A DNA stretch of 64,000 bases, taken from Lingula anatina (taxonomy: Eukaryota; Brachiopoda; Lingulata; Lingulida; Lingulidae). Numbering within the stretch: the stretch's first letter is position 1; every line of letters begins with the position of its first letter. The stretch spans positions 188,135-252,134 of the forward strand of contig NW_019775425.1 of NCBI RefSeq assembly GCF_001039355.2, in the 5' to 3' direction. Shown here piece after piece: positions 11,101 through 23,100 of this stretch. Under the pieces are notes generated by a model that saw only the letters and a program-made list of their open reading frames with translations, searched no databases and was not told the DNA's origin. The position numbers were made by a program, and so were the translations under genes.

Positions 11101-14100
11101 ATTTAAAAAAAAAAGTGTTTCTTTGTTATTACTTATATTATTAGAAATTTAAGAACAATTTGGCATAGCTTTTCTAAGAAGGGTGTGGTGGCCCTGAAAA
11201 GGGCCATTTAAATGAAAGCCAGACTACATTTAAAGCTCTGACTCAGGAATGCACTGTCTAAACTGAGACCTCTGGATAGCTTCTGCCTCTTCAGAAACCC
11301 GCAGTGCATACTCATAGATCATCTGCTTCACACCAAAGAGAGTGGTGATCTGCAGACGAAGGTTGTAGCGAGATGCAGGTCTGCTGGTCTTTGTAGCTCT
11401 CTGATAGCGTTCCTGGAGGCCCTTGATGTGATTCTCTAGCAACTGTAATTGGTTCAAAGCCTGGGTGAACTTGCCATGCATAATGATCAGTTGATCATTT
11501 ACAAAGTCGAGATCTGGCAGACAACCATCTTCAAACAAGCTGGAATCAGTGAACTGAAAATCATACGTGTCATCTTCTGAATCAAAGCTGTCATCCATCC
11601 ACTGGTCACTGTCACTGTGATCAAAACTGGTCTGGTTTTCCATTTTGGCAAACTGGAGAAAAGTGGAGAACAACTGTCTTGTAGAGAGTTGAAACTCAAG
11701 TGATGTTCAGTCAGTGGTGGTCAGGTCTTTATATAGCCAGGGAATTTTGTCAGAAAATTTACATTTTTCTGGAAAAAATGGCTTCATTTTAGGTTTCAGG
11801 ATTGAAGTTTGATGAATAGGAAGAAATGATTAAGAGGTCAGGTGACCTACCTTAATGAGGCCCAATTAAGATCAAAGACTTTCATCACCTGTTTTCAGTT
11901 CTTTTATCTGTTAAACCTATCACAGACTTTTATCTCAAAGACCAATTGTTTAACTAGTTAAACAGATCATCAGTACAGGTAGGTTTTTTGAAAGGTGACT
12001 GGCAACTTTGATCAAAGGTTTAAGATTAAACCAGTTAACAGCTCTGACTAATTTACATGTTTATCAGCTAGCCTGCTTTGTTCAAGATTTAGGTTACAAC
12101 ATAGTCCTCAATAAAAAACACCACAGTAAATCCCTGCAAAACATTATATTTCAAAGTAATTACCAGACTCCTATTCTTTTGCTTCCCCTTTCTTAAAGAA
12201 TGCCATAAGATGTAATTTTTAGGTTCTTTTTCTTACTAAAAATTATTATAATTTCAAATTTTATTTTTTAAGTCTGCATTTATCCCCATCCAACACACCA
12301 TAATAAGATATTAAAGTAAGTTTTTAAAATTTCAAATTAACAGGGTTTATGATGAAGAGCCAATTGGTTCTACCTGTAGTTTAATAAGTTAGTTTTATAA
12401 GTCAACTGTTTAAATTAACAATAAGATGTTACTGAAGTGTGTTTTATCAAAGAACTATCTATACATTTAAAGCTTACATTTATTGAAGAAAGTTGTGAAT
12501 TTTATGATGTTGGGTATCCAAACAAATGAAGTAAATGAAATTTCTTTAAAATATGTAATGGGGAAAAATATAAGTCAGAAAGGAAAAGGTTTTAACTAAG
12601 TTTTTTATTTGAAACAGAAAAAGCCTGTCTCCAAGGGCATCATTTTTTACGCACAACACTAAAATAAATGAGGAAAAAAACAAAAAAACAAAACAAGGCA
12701 GACTAGCTGATTAACAAGTTCATTAGTGAGGACTATTAACCAGTTTTATTAAAAACCTTTGATCACAGTTGCCAGTCACCTTTCAAAGCACACTACCTGT
12801 ACTGACAGTCTGCTTAACTAGTTAAACAATTGGTCTTTGTGATAAAAGTCTGTGACAGGTTTAACAGGTAAAAGATCTGAAAACAGGTGATGAAAGTCTT
12901 TGATCTTAATTGGGCCTCATTAAGGTAGGTCACCTGACCTCTTAATCATTTCTCCCTATTCATCAAACTTCAATCCTGAAACCTAAAATGAAGCCATTTT
13001 TTTCTTGAAAAATGTGAAATTTTTGACTAAATTCCTTGGCTATATAAGGACCTGACCACCACTGACTGAACATCACTTGAGTTTCAACTCTCTACAAGAC
13101 AGTTGCTCTCCACTTTTCTCCAGTTTGCCAAAATGGAAATCCAGACCAGTTTTGATCACAGTGACAGTGACCAGTGGATGGATGACAGCTTTGATTCAGA
13201 AGATGACGCGTATGATTTTCAGTTCACTGATTCCAGCTTGTTTGAAGATGGTTGTCTGCCAGATCTTGACTTTGTAAATGATCAACTGATCATTATGCAT
13301 GGCAAGTTCAGCCAGGCTTTAAAACAACTGCAGTTGCTAGAGAACCACATCAAGGGCCTCCAGGAACGCTATCAGAGAGCTACAAAGACCAGCAGACCTG
13401 CATCTCGCTACAACCTTCGTCTGCAGATCACCACTCTCTTTGGTGTGAAGCAGATGATCTATGAGTATGCACTGCGGGTTTCTGAAGAGGCAGAAGCTAT
13501 CCAGAGGTCTCAGTATAGACAGTGCATTCCTGAGTCAGAGCTTTAAATGTTGTCTGGCTTTCATTTAAAAGGCCCTTTTCAGGGCCACCACATCCCTCTT
13601 AGAAAAGCTATACTAGATAATCAATGAATATGTTCTGCGAGTCTCTGGAAAAGTGGAGGCAGTGCAGAGGTCACAGATTAGTCTGTGTACTTTGGAGTTC
13701 AAACTTTGTTTACTGAATATGTCGTGTAATACCAAAGGCCCTTTTCAGTGCTGCAAATGTTACCTAGAAACTTCAAAGGCTATGCCAAATGGCCCATTTA
13801 TAAATTAGATAAAAAAAGAGGTCTTTTGAATTAAATATCATTTTAAGGTTAAGATAGAAAATATTTATTCATTTTTTTTTATTTGTACAGTCTTTAAAGC
13901 AAGTAAATCATAAATGTATACTTACTATGTACTTTTTTAAAAAAGTATTTCTTGTCATTTTAGGCCATGAAGCAATGGTGGGAGATTAAATCAAAACATT
14001 TTGACACTGTGTTGTTCTTCAAGGTAAGAAAACTACAATTTATATACTACATCTGTCTTCCAGTAGTGCAAAAGTAAACATTTTGGATTTACAGTAATGA

Positions 14101-17100
14101 CAGTTTGTATGGGAAAAAAATGGTGCAATATTCAGTGGTGGATTGAGGCTGTCTTCTGCGTCTTCTGGAAAACGGTCAAATTTTCAATTTTACATTGACG
14201 GGTATCTAACTTCTGTTGGAAGACGGTCAAAAATGGAGATTGGATCAACAAAGATAATTTGGAAGACTGTCAGAAAATATATCTGGATCCGGCCCTGATA
14301 TTTTTTGTCTTTCTCTTGTCAGGTTGGCAAGTTCTACGAACTGTACCACATGGACGCTGTCATAGGGGTGACTGAGCTGGGACTGATGTATATGAAGGTA
14401 TAGTGCAGGGGTGGATTTAGGCCATCTTATGGGTCTTCCGGAAGACGGTCAGATTTTCAAGTTTACAATGACGGGTATCTACTGTTTTTCTGTTGGAAGA
14501 CAGTCAAAATAGAGGATGCATCAACAAAGATAGTTTGGAAGGCTGTCTGAAAATATCTCTGGATCCGCCCCTGTAGTGTTGGAGGCAAATTTCAAGAAAA
14601 AGTGTGAAATTCTAGATGTAGGAAAGAGTGCTCTTCACATTTTTAGTGTCAATTCCCATCATTTGAAGATGTTATGTATTTCCAACATCTTGTTGGAATA
14701 CTAATCGGCACATGTTGAGAACTGAGATGATGCCAATCTTAGGCCTGTTGTTATGAGAGTCAAAAAGTAGATCATTGTATTCTATGTATCACAAGAGTAT
14801 CTTATCCTTATGTTATAAATGAAGTGAAATACAATAAATTACAAAACTCAAACCATAACTTAGCTATCATTCTGCCTTTTAATGAAATTTATTTATTATT
14901 TTTATGATAATGATGATTACTGTTATTAATTATTGATTTTTTTCTAACCTCCAGGGCAATTTTGCCCACTCGGGTTTCCCAGAGATTGCCTACAGTCGCT
15001 ATGCCGATACCTTGATCCAGAAGGGGTACAAAGCAGCCAGGGTGGAACAGATGGAGTCACAGGAGAGTGCTGAGGAAAAAGGTATCACTTTTGGTCTTGA
15101 TTGTTAGCAGTTTATAACTTTATTGGTCCTACATGCTATAGCCTTGTTCATTGTTTTTGGTAGATGGTTTAGAATTACTGATCCATTGGAAATAAGCATT
15201 TGATCACAAACTATTGTGATTAGATATTTTAGTCAAGTAGGGGTGGTTGGGAGGGGGTGGGGGCTATGGTTTAATTTCTACATATTTTCAGGCCAAATGC
15301 TTAGCTGTGTGTTGTTGAACCATGTACGTATGATTGAATTTTATAATTGTTGTCAGTTTCGTCATGCTCACATTATAAATGTTTAAGGAAATGTCTTTAT
15401 TGTACATGGGGTAGAGGGTGGAGTATCCTTGCTGACTGTGGTAAGTTTATCATGGTCAGATAAGAGTATTGGAGTAAGAAGGGTCAGCCTAAATTGTATG
15501 TGAATGCGCTTTTTGTCCGTAATATACCTACAGTAAGCCTGTGAATTCCAGCTGCTGGCAAGGCCAACAAACTGATGCAGAGAGAACTGTGTAGAATCAC
15601 TTCCAAAGGCACAAAGACCTTCAACTTCATGGATGGGGACAGTACAGAGAGTGGGAGTGATTACCTCTTGGCGATAGCAGAAAAGGTGCTTTTGAACCCA
15701 TTTAGAAGAGCGGACTAACAAATCCATGGATCAAACATGGCGACCCACGAAAAAGCTTGCTACTTTATTCCTGATTAGACACTGAATAGATTCCCAGCAG
15801 GGATTACGCAAGAAGCATTCAAGTGGGTCGGCCATATTTGATCCGCGGATCTGTTAGTCTGCTGTCCTGAATGTGCTCTTTGTGGTTTCAATTGATGTAG
15901 ACCCATGGTGTCTGTGAGAATGAGGCCTTAGAGCATAAGTGTGAATTGCCCGATTTTGAAGTTAAAGCTTAATGCATGTAGCATATTTTTATTTAAAATT
16001 TTCATAATTTTCAGAATAGTGAGGAGAGTTCTGGAGGTGAAAGCACCTATGGAGTGTGTTTTGTGGATACCTCTATTGGAAAATTCCACGTGAGTCACTT
16101 CACTTTTTCAAAACATGAAAATTCTGATTTTATAGAAATAATTTTTTGTCCAAATATATATATTACATTTTCATTGCTTGCTTTGCATTAGAGTTATAAC
16201 CACAGTTGAGAAACATTGGGACTTTTTGGTTGTTTTAAAAATGGATTTAACCCAGGAAGCGATCACAATGCTGTTTAACTTTCAGATTGGTCAGTTTTCT
16301 GATGACCGCCATGGGTCAAGACTGAGGACGTTGGTTTCACACTTTAGACCAGCTGAAGTAAGTATTTGCTACACTGTACACTTGTTCATCAATAAACAAA
16401 CAGAGTTTCATTATTAATAATTATAATTATAAATATCAAAAAACTTTTAAGTGAAGATTTCCCCTGGTCCAATGTAGCAGGTGTAGATTAAAAAAAAAAA
16501 GAAATTAATTTTCAGATACTGTATGAAAGAGGGCATATATCCCAAAAAATGCAGCAAATCTTCAATGGTCACCTGACGTCTGCTCTCAAGGAGGCCTTGA
16601 CCTCTGGTACTGAATTCTGGGATAGCTCCAAGACCCTCAAGTTTTTATCTGAAGGAGACTATTTCCTTCCTGGAGGAGAGAATAGTGAGAAATTTCAGTG
16701 GCCTCAGGCAATCAAGGCTATGATATCTGAGAGTAAGTTCTACATTGTTTTTTTCAGTATCAAATCTCTTTCATTTTTGAATTTTTTTAAATTGATTGAT
16801 TTTTAATTGTGAACATCTTTTGTGATGAATTCTGAGTCTAGTGATACATAACAAGTGATTAAAACAAGTAAATGGAGAAATTTTAATGAATTTAATGAAC
16901 ATGTATATAAAGGTCAAGCTGTTTAATGCTGCTGTATTCTCTCTCTCTCTCTCTGTGTTAATGGAGGTTTTTTTGTAATTTTCTTTTATGGATTAGTGCT
17001 ATTTGTTAAATTGTATTGTTTGATTTCAGCTGACAGCTTAGGACTGACAGCCTCTGATGAGTATGAATTAGCAATAAAGGCATTAGGTGCAATTACTTGG

Positions 17101-20100
17101 TAAGATATCATGATCTGTCTAAAATGTTTATAAAATAGCAGATATACCTTAATTTTTTCCAAGACTTTCCAAGTTGTCTCTTTTGTTTCATATCTTCTCT
17201 CTTCATCAATTGTGTGTTTGTTTCTTCCACAACCTATTCAGTTATGCCAGTTAATTTTTTTGCGGTAAATAGTTCTTAAAACAGTTCAAAGCTGATGCTG
17301 CAACACCAACCTGAGGGAGTTGATAATATGAGTTTTACAGTTTAAGTTTTAACTGAAAAAGACCAAAAAAAAAAAAAAAACAAGTATTTTTGTGAAACAG
17401 GCACAAAATATTATATATACTATAATGTGAGATTTTGTCTTTGAAGCTGAGAGCATTTATCCCATTTGACTAGATGAGAGACACACGTATGATGCTTATT
17501 ACTTTAATATTGACAGGTATCTGTGCAGGTGTTGCATAGACCAAGAACTGTTGTCTATGAAGCAGTTTGAAGAGTACACTCCTCTGGATCAGAAACAGAA
17601 CAAGAAAGGAGTGGAGTTTGCATCGGGGAAACAGAAAATGGTAATGATGAAGTAGTTTTTTCTGTCTGTTTGTCTTTCTTCCTCTTAATCTTCTTTTTGT
17701 CTCTATAAGCAAAATAATTGCATGTAGTAATGTTCTATGCATTTTAGTTATCCAGTCATATTTTACATAAAAGAAACGTAATAAATCTATTACTGAACTT
17801 ACAAATTTGTCTAGTTGATGATATTGTGTCTCCTTCTTGGAGACTTCAGCCAGTCTACTGAGAATAGATTACGTAACAAGACCGAGAATAATATATCAGT
17901 TTTCTCAGAGGACCAGCTGAAGTCTTCGAAAAATGTACACATATTTGATAATTTTGATGGAATTTTTTTTTACCACTGCTCAGGTGCTGGATAGCGTGAC
18001 CCTGTTCAATCTGGAGGTGATGGAGAACAGTGTCACTGGGACCACAGAGGGCACCTTGCTGGAGAGATTGGACCAGTGTGTCACGCCATTTGGTGAGTTC
18101 TCCACACCTTCTTACTCAGGGGCGGATTTAGGGCGTCTTCTGGGTCTTCCGGAAGACGGTCAGATTTTCAAGTTTACATTGACGGGTATCTATTTTTTTC
18201 TGTCGGAAGACGGTCAAAAATGAAGAACGGATCAACAGAGATAATTTGGAAGACTGTCAAAAAATATCTCTGAATCCGCTCCTGTAACTCCCCCCCCCCC
18301 GCTCCTCCCCTTTCTCCTTTCTCGCCCTCATTGTCAAATTCCTTGTAAACACCATAGTTCTACTTTCCTTTAGGTATTCATAATCATTTTTTAAATAATT
18401 GTACAAAAAGCCAACTTTTATTATTGTAGGAAAGAGGCTGTTCCGTCAGTGGCTTTGCGCCCCCCTCTGCAATCCGTCTGCAATTGATGACCGTCTTGAT
18501 GCTGTAGAGGACCTAATGGCAGCACAAGATGTTGTAACTGAAGTGATGGAACTGATGAAGAAATTGCCAGACTTAGAAAGACTTCTCAGCAAGTAAGGAT
18601 ATCCATCCCTGACCATAATTTTGTATTTTTAAAAGATGAGGCCTTTTAGTTTTATTATTATCATTTATTTCAATATATTTTATCTCACTTTTAATGTTAG
18701 GTTGTAACCTTCTTTTTATCTTTGTGATTATTTTGTTTGAACAATTGTCAAGTGGGATTCCTGTCGTTATTTTGGTTAACAATCATCAAATGGGATTCCT
18801 GTCCTCCTTATAGAATCCACACCTTGGGTAATGCCAGCAGAAGCAAGAACCACCCTGACAGCAGAGCCATCTTCTATGATGATGTCACCTACAGGTAAAA
18901 CTCATTATAAATACCCACATCTGTGAGCCACAGGATGAGCTGCTTGTAGTTTGCCATAACAAGGGTATGGTGAAAGAATTGTGCTATGTAGATTGATCTA
19001 ACTACATAGTTGCTGAACGTAATCAGATTAACTACATGTAAATGGCACTCTTTAGTTTAAGGACCTAGGAGGTTGTTTACTTTTCTGTGCCTTGGCTTCT
19101 GGAAGTTTTTTTTTCGCTTTCTTTGAAGTGCAACGGAAAACACAAGAAAGTTTATCACCCACTAGCCACCGGAAGAGGTGTGTCATTTAGTTAATCTGTT
19201 TGCATTCAACAGAGTTGGATTGATCTACATAGAATGATACTTTCATTAGGAGCACACCCTAAGTTACATTAAGCAAATACATGTGTATATCTGTAGTAAC
19301 TATTAAAATAATGCAATTATGATTTCTCTTTTTTACAGTGTTAAAAATATAAGATATATCAATTCAAGAACAATTCAAAATTTTATTTTATTGTTTTGGA
19401 TAATTCTAATAATATTAATGATTGATGTTTTTGCAGTAAGAAGAAGATTGAAGATTTCCTTGCTACTTTAAATGGATTCAAAGCAACACAAGACATTGTC
19501 CTTAAATTTAAAGGCAAAGGTCAAAATTTCAAGTAAGTTGTAAGTTTTTCTAATGTTCTTTACTGAAGATGTAAGTTTATTTTCATTTTCCATAGCTAGT
19601 AAGATAACATAATTTAGTTGTTTTACGGGGATGGGGGGTTACTATCAGTCATTTTATAGAGGTAGGTAAGGAAAACTGAGTAAGCCAAGTTAAATATTAA
19701 AAAACCGGTAGTATTCCTCAATATTACATGGTATGCAGTCTTTTTTTTTCAATTATTTTGTTACCTCTGTAGAATTTTTATGAGTTTGAGCCCCATATCT
19801 CTAAGTATGTAACTTGACATTATAGGTCAAGACTCCTGAGGCAGTTGGTGACAGTGCAGAAAAGTGACACGAGTAACTCAGCAAAGTTCCCTGATCTGGT
19901 GGAGAAGTTGCGTTTCTTTGATGTGAGTAGTTTTAATTTTTCTCATTTTCAAGTATTATATAATATTTCACATGGCAGTGTTTTTTTCTGTGCTCGATCT
20001 GTGCATGGTGATTTCATTATGTACATTCAAAATCACTGTCAGACTAAATCATTGACTCATATTAAAATACATATTCACAGAATTTGGTTTATAAAATTAT

Positions 20101-23100
20101 ACAGTTATTTCACACCTGTTTCTACCTGTAGCAAGCATTTGACCAGCAGAAGGCCAAGGCCCAGGGGGTCATTGTCCCCTCCAAGGGGGTAGATCCCGAG
20201 TATGACCAGTCCCTGGATGATATTAAGTCCACTCAGGCCAAACTGGACACTTATCTTGACCAGCAGAGACAAAGGCTTGGATGCAGGGTAAGGGTTGGAT
20301 AGGATTGATAAAGTTAGCAGATCAAAGTTGGTCAATTGTGTGTGTGTGAGTACAAATGGTATGTACTTGTATGCTGCAATGTTAGTTATAGGGATTATAC
20401 CCAAAGATGGAAAAAATTAAATTTATATGCAATATCAGATTTATTAACTACAACTATTAGTAAGATTGGTAAGTAAACATTTATGCTTCAGAATGATCAC
20501 TTTTAGAAAATTTTAATCTTAAAATATTTAGAAGACTGAATTATTTATTTAATAAGTCCCCAAAAGAGCAACAAAAAGTATGTACATTTCAAGGAAAAAT
20601 TCACACCTCGTGTATCAGATTTGAAATGCGGAAACATTTACATGTATATGTGATTAAAACAAATGTAAACACATACACAATGACAGTACATAAGGATAAA
20701 GAAATTGCTAATCGTGCTTATGGGGTTTTATTATTTCAGTCCTTGCAATACTGGGGTACTGGCAAGAATCGCTACCAGTTAGAGGTCCCTGAGGGAGTGC
20801 TCCAACGTGTCCCAGACGAGTATGAGTTTGAGTCCCAGAAGAAGGGATTCAAGCGCTATCGCACCAAGAGGATCATGGGATTGCTAGCTGAAATGGAGGC
20901 CGCGGAGACCAGGAAGGTGGACGCACAGAAGGACTGCATGAGGAGGATTTTTAATAGTTTTGACGAAAAGTAAGAAATGATTTTTTTAAAAATTAGTCAT
21001 TTCTTAAATATTTGTATTTGTTCTCTCTTTGATACTGACAAGAATGGCTTTTTTCACACATTATGCTGTAAACCTTTTTATTTATTTTTTGCTAAGAGGT
21101 ACAAATAATAATTACAGTAAAGTTTGTTTAACAATACTGAGCTGATTTAGCAGTTTTAAGTTTGACTTTAATTTTATGGAAACAATGTACGTCCTTCAAA
21201 CTGGGCATGAGCTTTTTGGTAGACTTTTTCCAGAATTACAACCTTCACTCACAAGGCACTATAATTATATAATCATCTAGCATAGTCATAAGAGATAACA
21301 TTCAGTTTCATTTGACCCAAAGGGACATTTAACACCAGGCTATCACCAATATCACTTGTGATTTAAATATATTTCCAGTTACACTAGCTGGCACTCCGCT
21401 GTACAGTGTATGGCTGTACTGGACGTGTTAATCAACATGGCCGCCTACAGCAGATGTGGAGATGGGGTCATGTGCAGACCACAGCTAGTACTCCCTGAGG
21501 ACCAAGACCAGGTAGGCACGAGATGGACGATCATTTGTCGTTGCTATGTATGCACACATTCACACAAACACACTTCCAGTAAGAGTTCATTTTTGTTTGC
21601 AGAGTTTGATCTCTGATAAACAAGCCTTGAAGGATGCATTCCAGGGAATGTATCCATTTAGTTGCCAGTGCTCGGGAATTCCTCAAATTTGTCTTTAATA
21701 TGGTAATAGAGGGGGGATCACAACAGAATGTTGTTGCTAATGCTTATAGCATAGGCCCACTCTGGCATATATAGATTTGCAAAGTACTGAAGCTAAGTCT
21801 CTGTTCACGACCAAGTTGAGCCAGGCATAACTGAGCTGCGGCTCAAATATAACCCATATGAAAGCATGCCACATTAGCCCTGCAGGATGTGGGAGGCAGG
21901 GAATCTATTAGGGGATTAGAGGCATTAGATATTTCCAAGTGCGTGCCGTATTTGAGCGGCAGTTCAGTTAGGCCATAGCTCAACTTGGTTATGGACAGTC
22001 TAAGATATTCTCTACTGCTTATGTAAATGTACATCACAATTTGTAAATTGAGTATCTTCATTCTTGTAATGATTCTTTTTTTTTATTAACTATCTAAAAC
22101 CTTCTTGATTTGGCAGCCATTTTTGGAGTTGAGAGAAGCTCGTCATCCATGCATCAGTGCCACCTTCAGTGGGGGAGACTTCATTCCAAATGACACAGTG
22201 ATTGGCTGTCACGATGTATGTGAGATTTTTCTTTGAATAATGTTACAGTAGCAAAATATGGTTCACATCACAGTTTCCCGTCAAATCAATCATAAAAATT
22301 AATTTCATGCAGTTTCTTTTAAAATAAGTTTTGTATTTTTAAACTGCAGCATGTCGATTGAGAGGTTAAAGTGAATTTATTTGAATGAATTTTTATAATT
22401 CATGAAATTTGTTTTAGGACAACGCCATGGAAACAGATGGCATTGATCACTCTGACAGCAGTATCGTCCTGGTAACAGGGCCTAACATGGGGGGAAAGTC
22501 CACTCTCATGAGACAAGTTGGTGTCATTGTCATTATGGCTCAGTTGGTATGTGAAGTTCACATCAGGGTTGTTCGAGGGGGATTTGATATTTGGAGAGAA
22601 GGGGAAAAGGCGTGGGACGGAAATCTCTAATGTTCAAAAACATTTTTATGCTGAGTAAAAATAGTGTGAATGTATAGTTGAATCCTTAGTATACACTTAT
22701 AGTTGTGAAGAAATTTTGGTGGTAGGTATTTCTGTTATAAATTTCAATTCCCTTAACTTAAATTGAGATAACACATGTTAGCAGAGAAATGCAAACTACA
22801 GGCTGTCTGCCAGACTTTTTTTTAACACTAAGTTTACCCCTATCCGCAGGGTGTGTATGTCCCAGCTGAAAAGTGCAGGCTTACCCCGGTTGACAGGGTG
22901 TTCACACGACTTGGTGCCAGTGACAGGATTATGTCAGGTATGCATTGGTTCTAAATTTTATGGAATGTTTGTCAATTTAACCAATTTTTTAAAGTGGAAA
23001 TTAATAATAATAAATTAACATGAGCAATGGGAAGATGAGAAAATTGAACCTTTTTATTTTCTTTCATAATTTTATTATTGTTCTGGTAGACCATTTGCTA

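Larger units (their letters stand above)
11166..12080. repeat. Left arm of a large inverted repeat (nested gene copy 2 and its promoter)
   Basis: It is the reverse complement of 12697-13612 over the downstream element, stem-loop, coding region, TATA box, palindromic element and about 400 bp of upstream sequence. The unpaired loop is 12081-12696. Confidence 0.85.
8938..13047. repeat. Large tandem duplication, unit 2 (MSH6 exons 7-9 plus nested gene copies 2 and promoter of 3)
   Basis: Second copy of the 4888-8933 block with the same order and orientation. It contains the duplicated MITE (9101-9320), MSH6 exons 7-9, nested gene copy 2 and the divergent spacer. Unlike unit 1, it runs on into intact copy 3. 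Small indels distinguish it, such as a segment of about 75 bp near 10244-10320 that is absent from unit 1. Confidence 0.9.
12697..13612. repeat. Right arm of a large inverted repeat (nested gene copy 3 and its promoter)
   Basis: Reverse complement of 11166-12080, with small differences spread along its length. The arms are about 0.9 kb and the loop about 0.6 kb. The two genes point outward. Confidence 0.85.
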
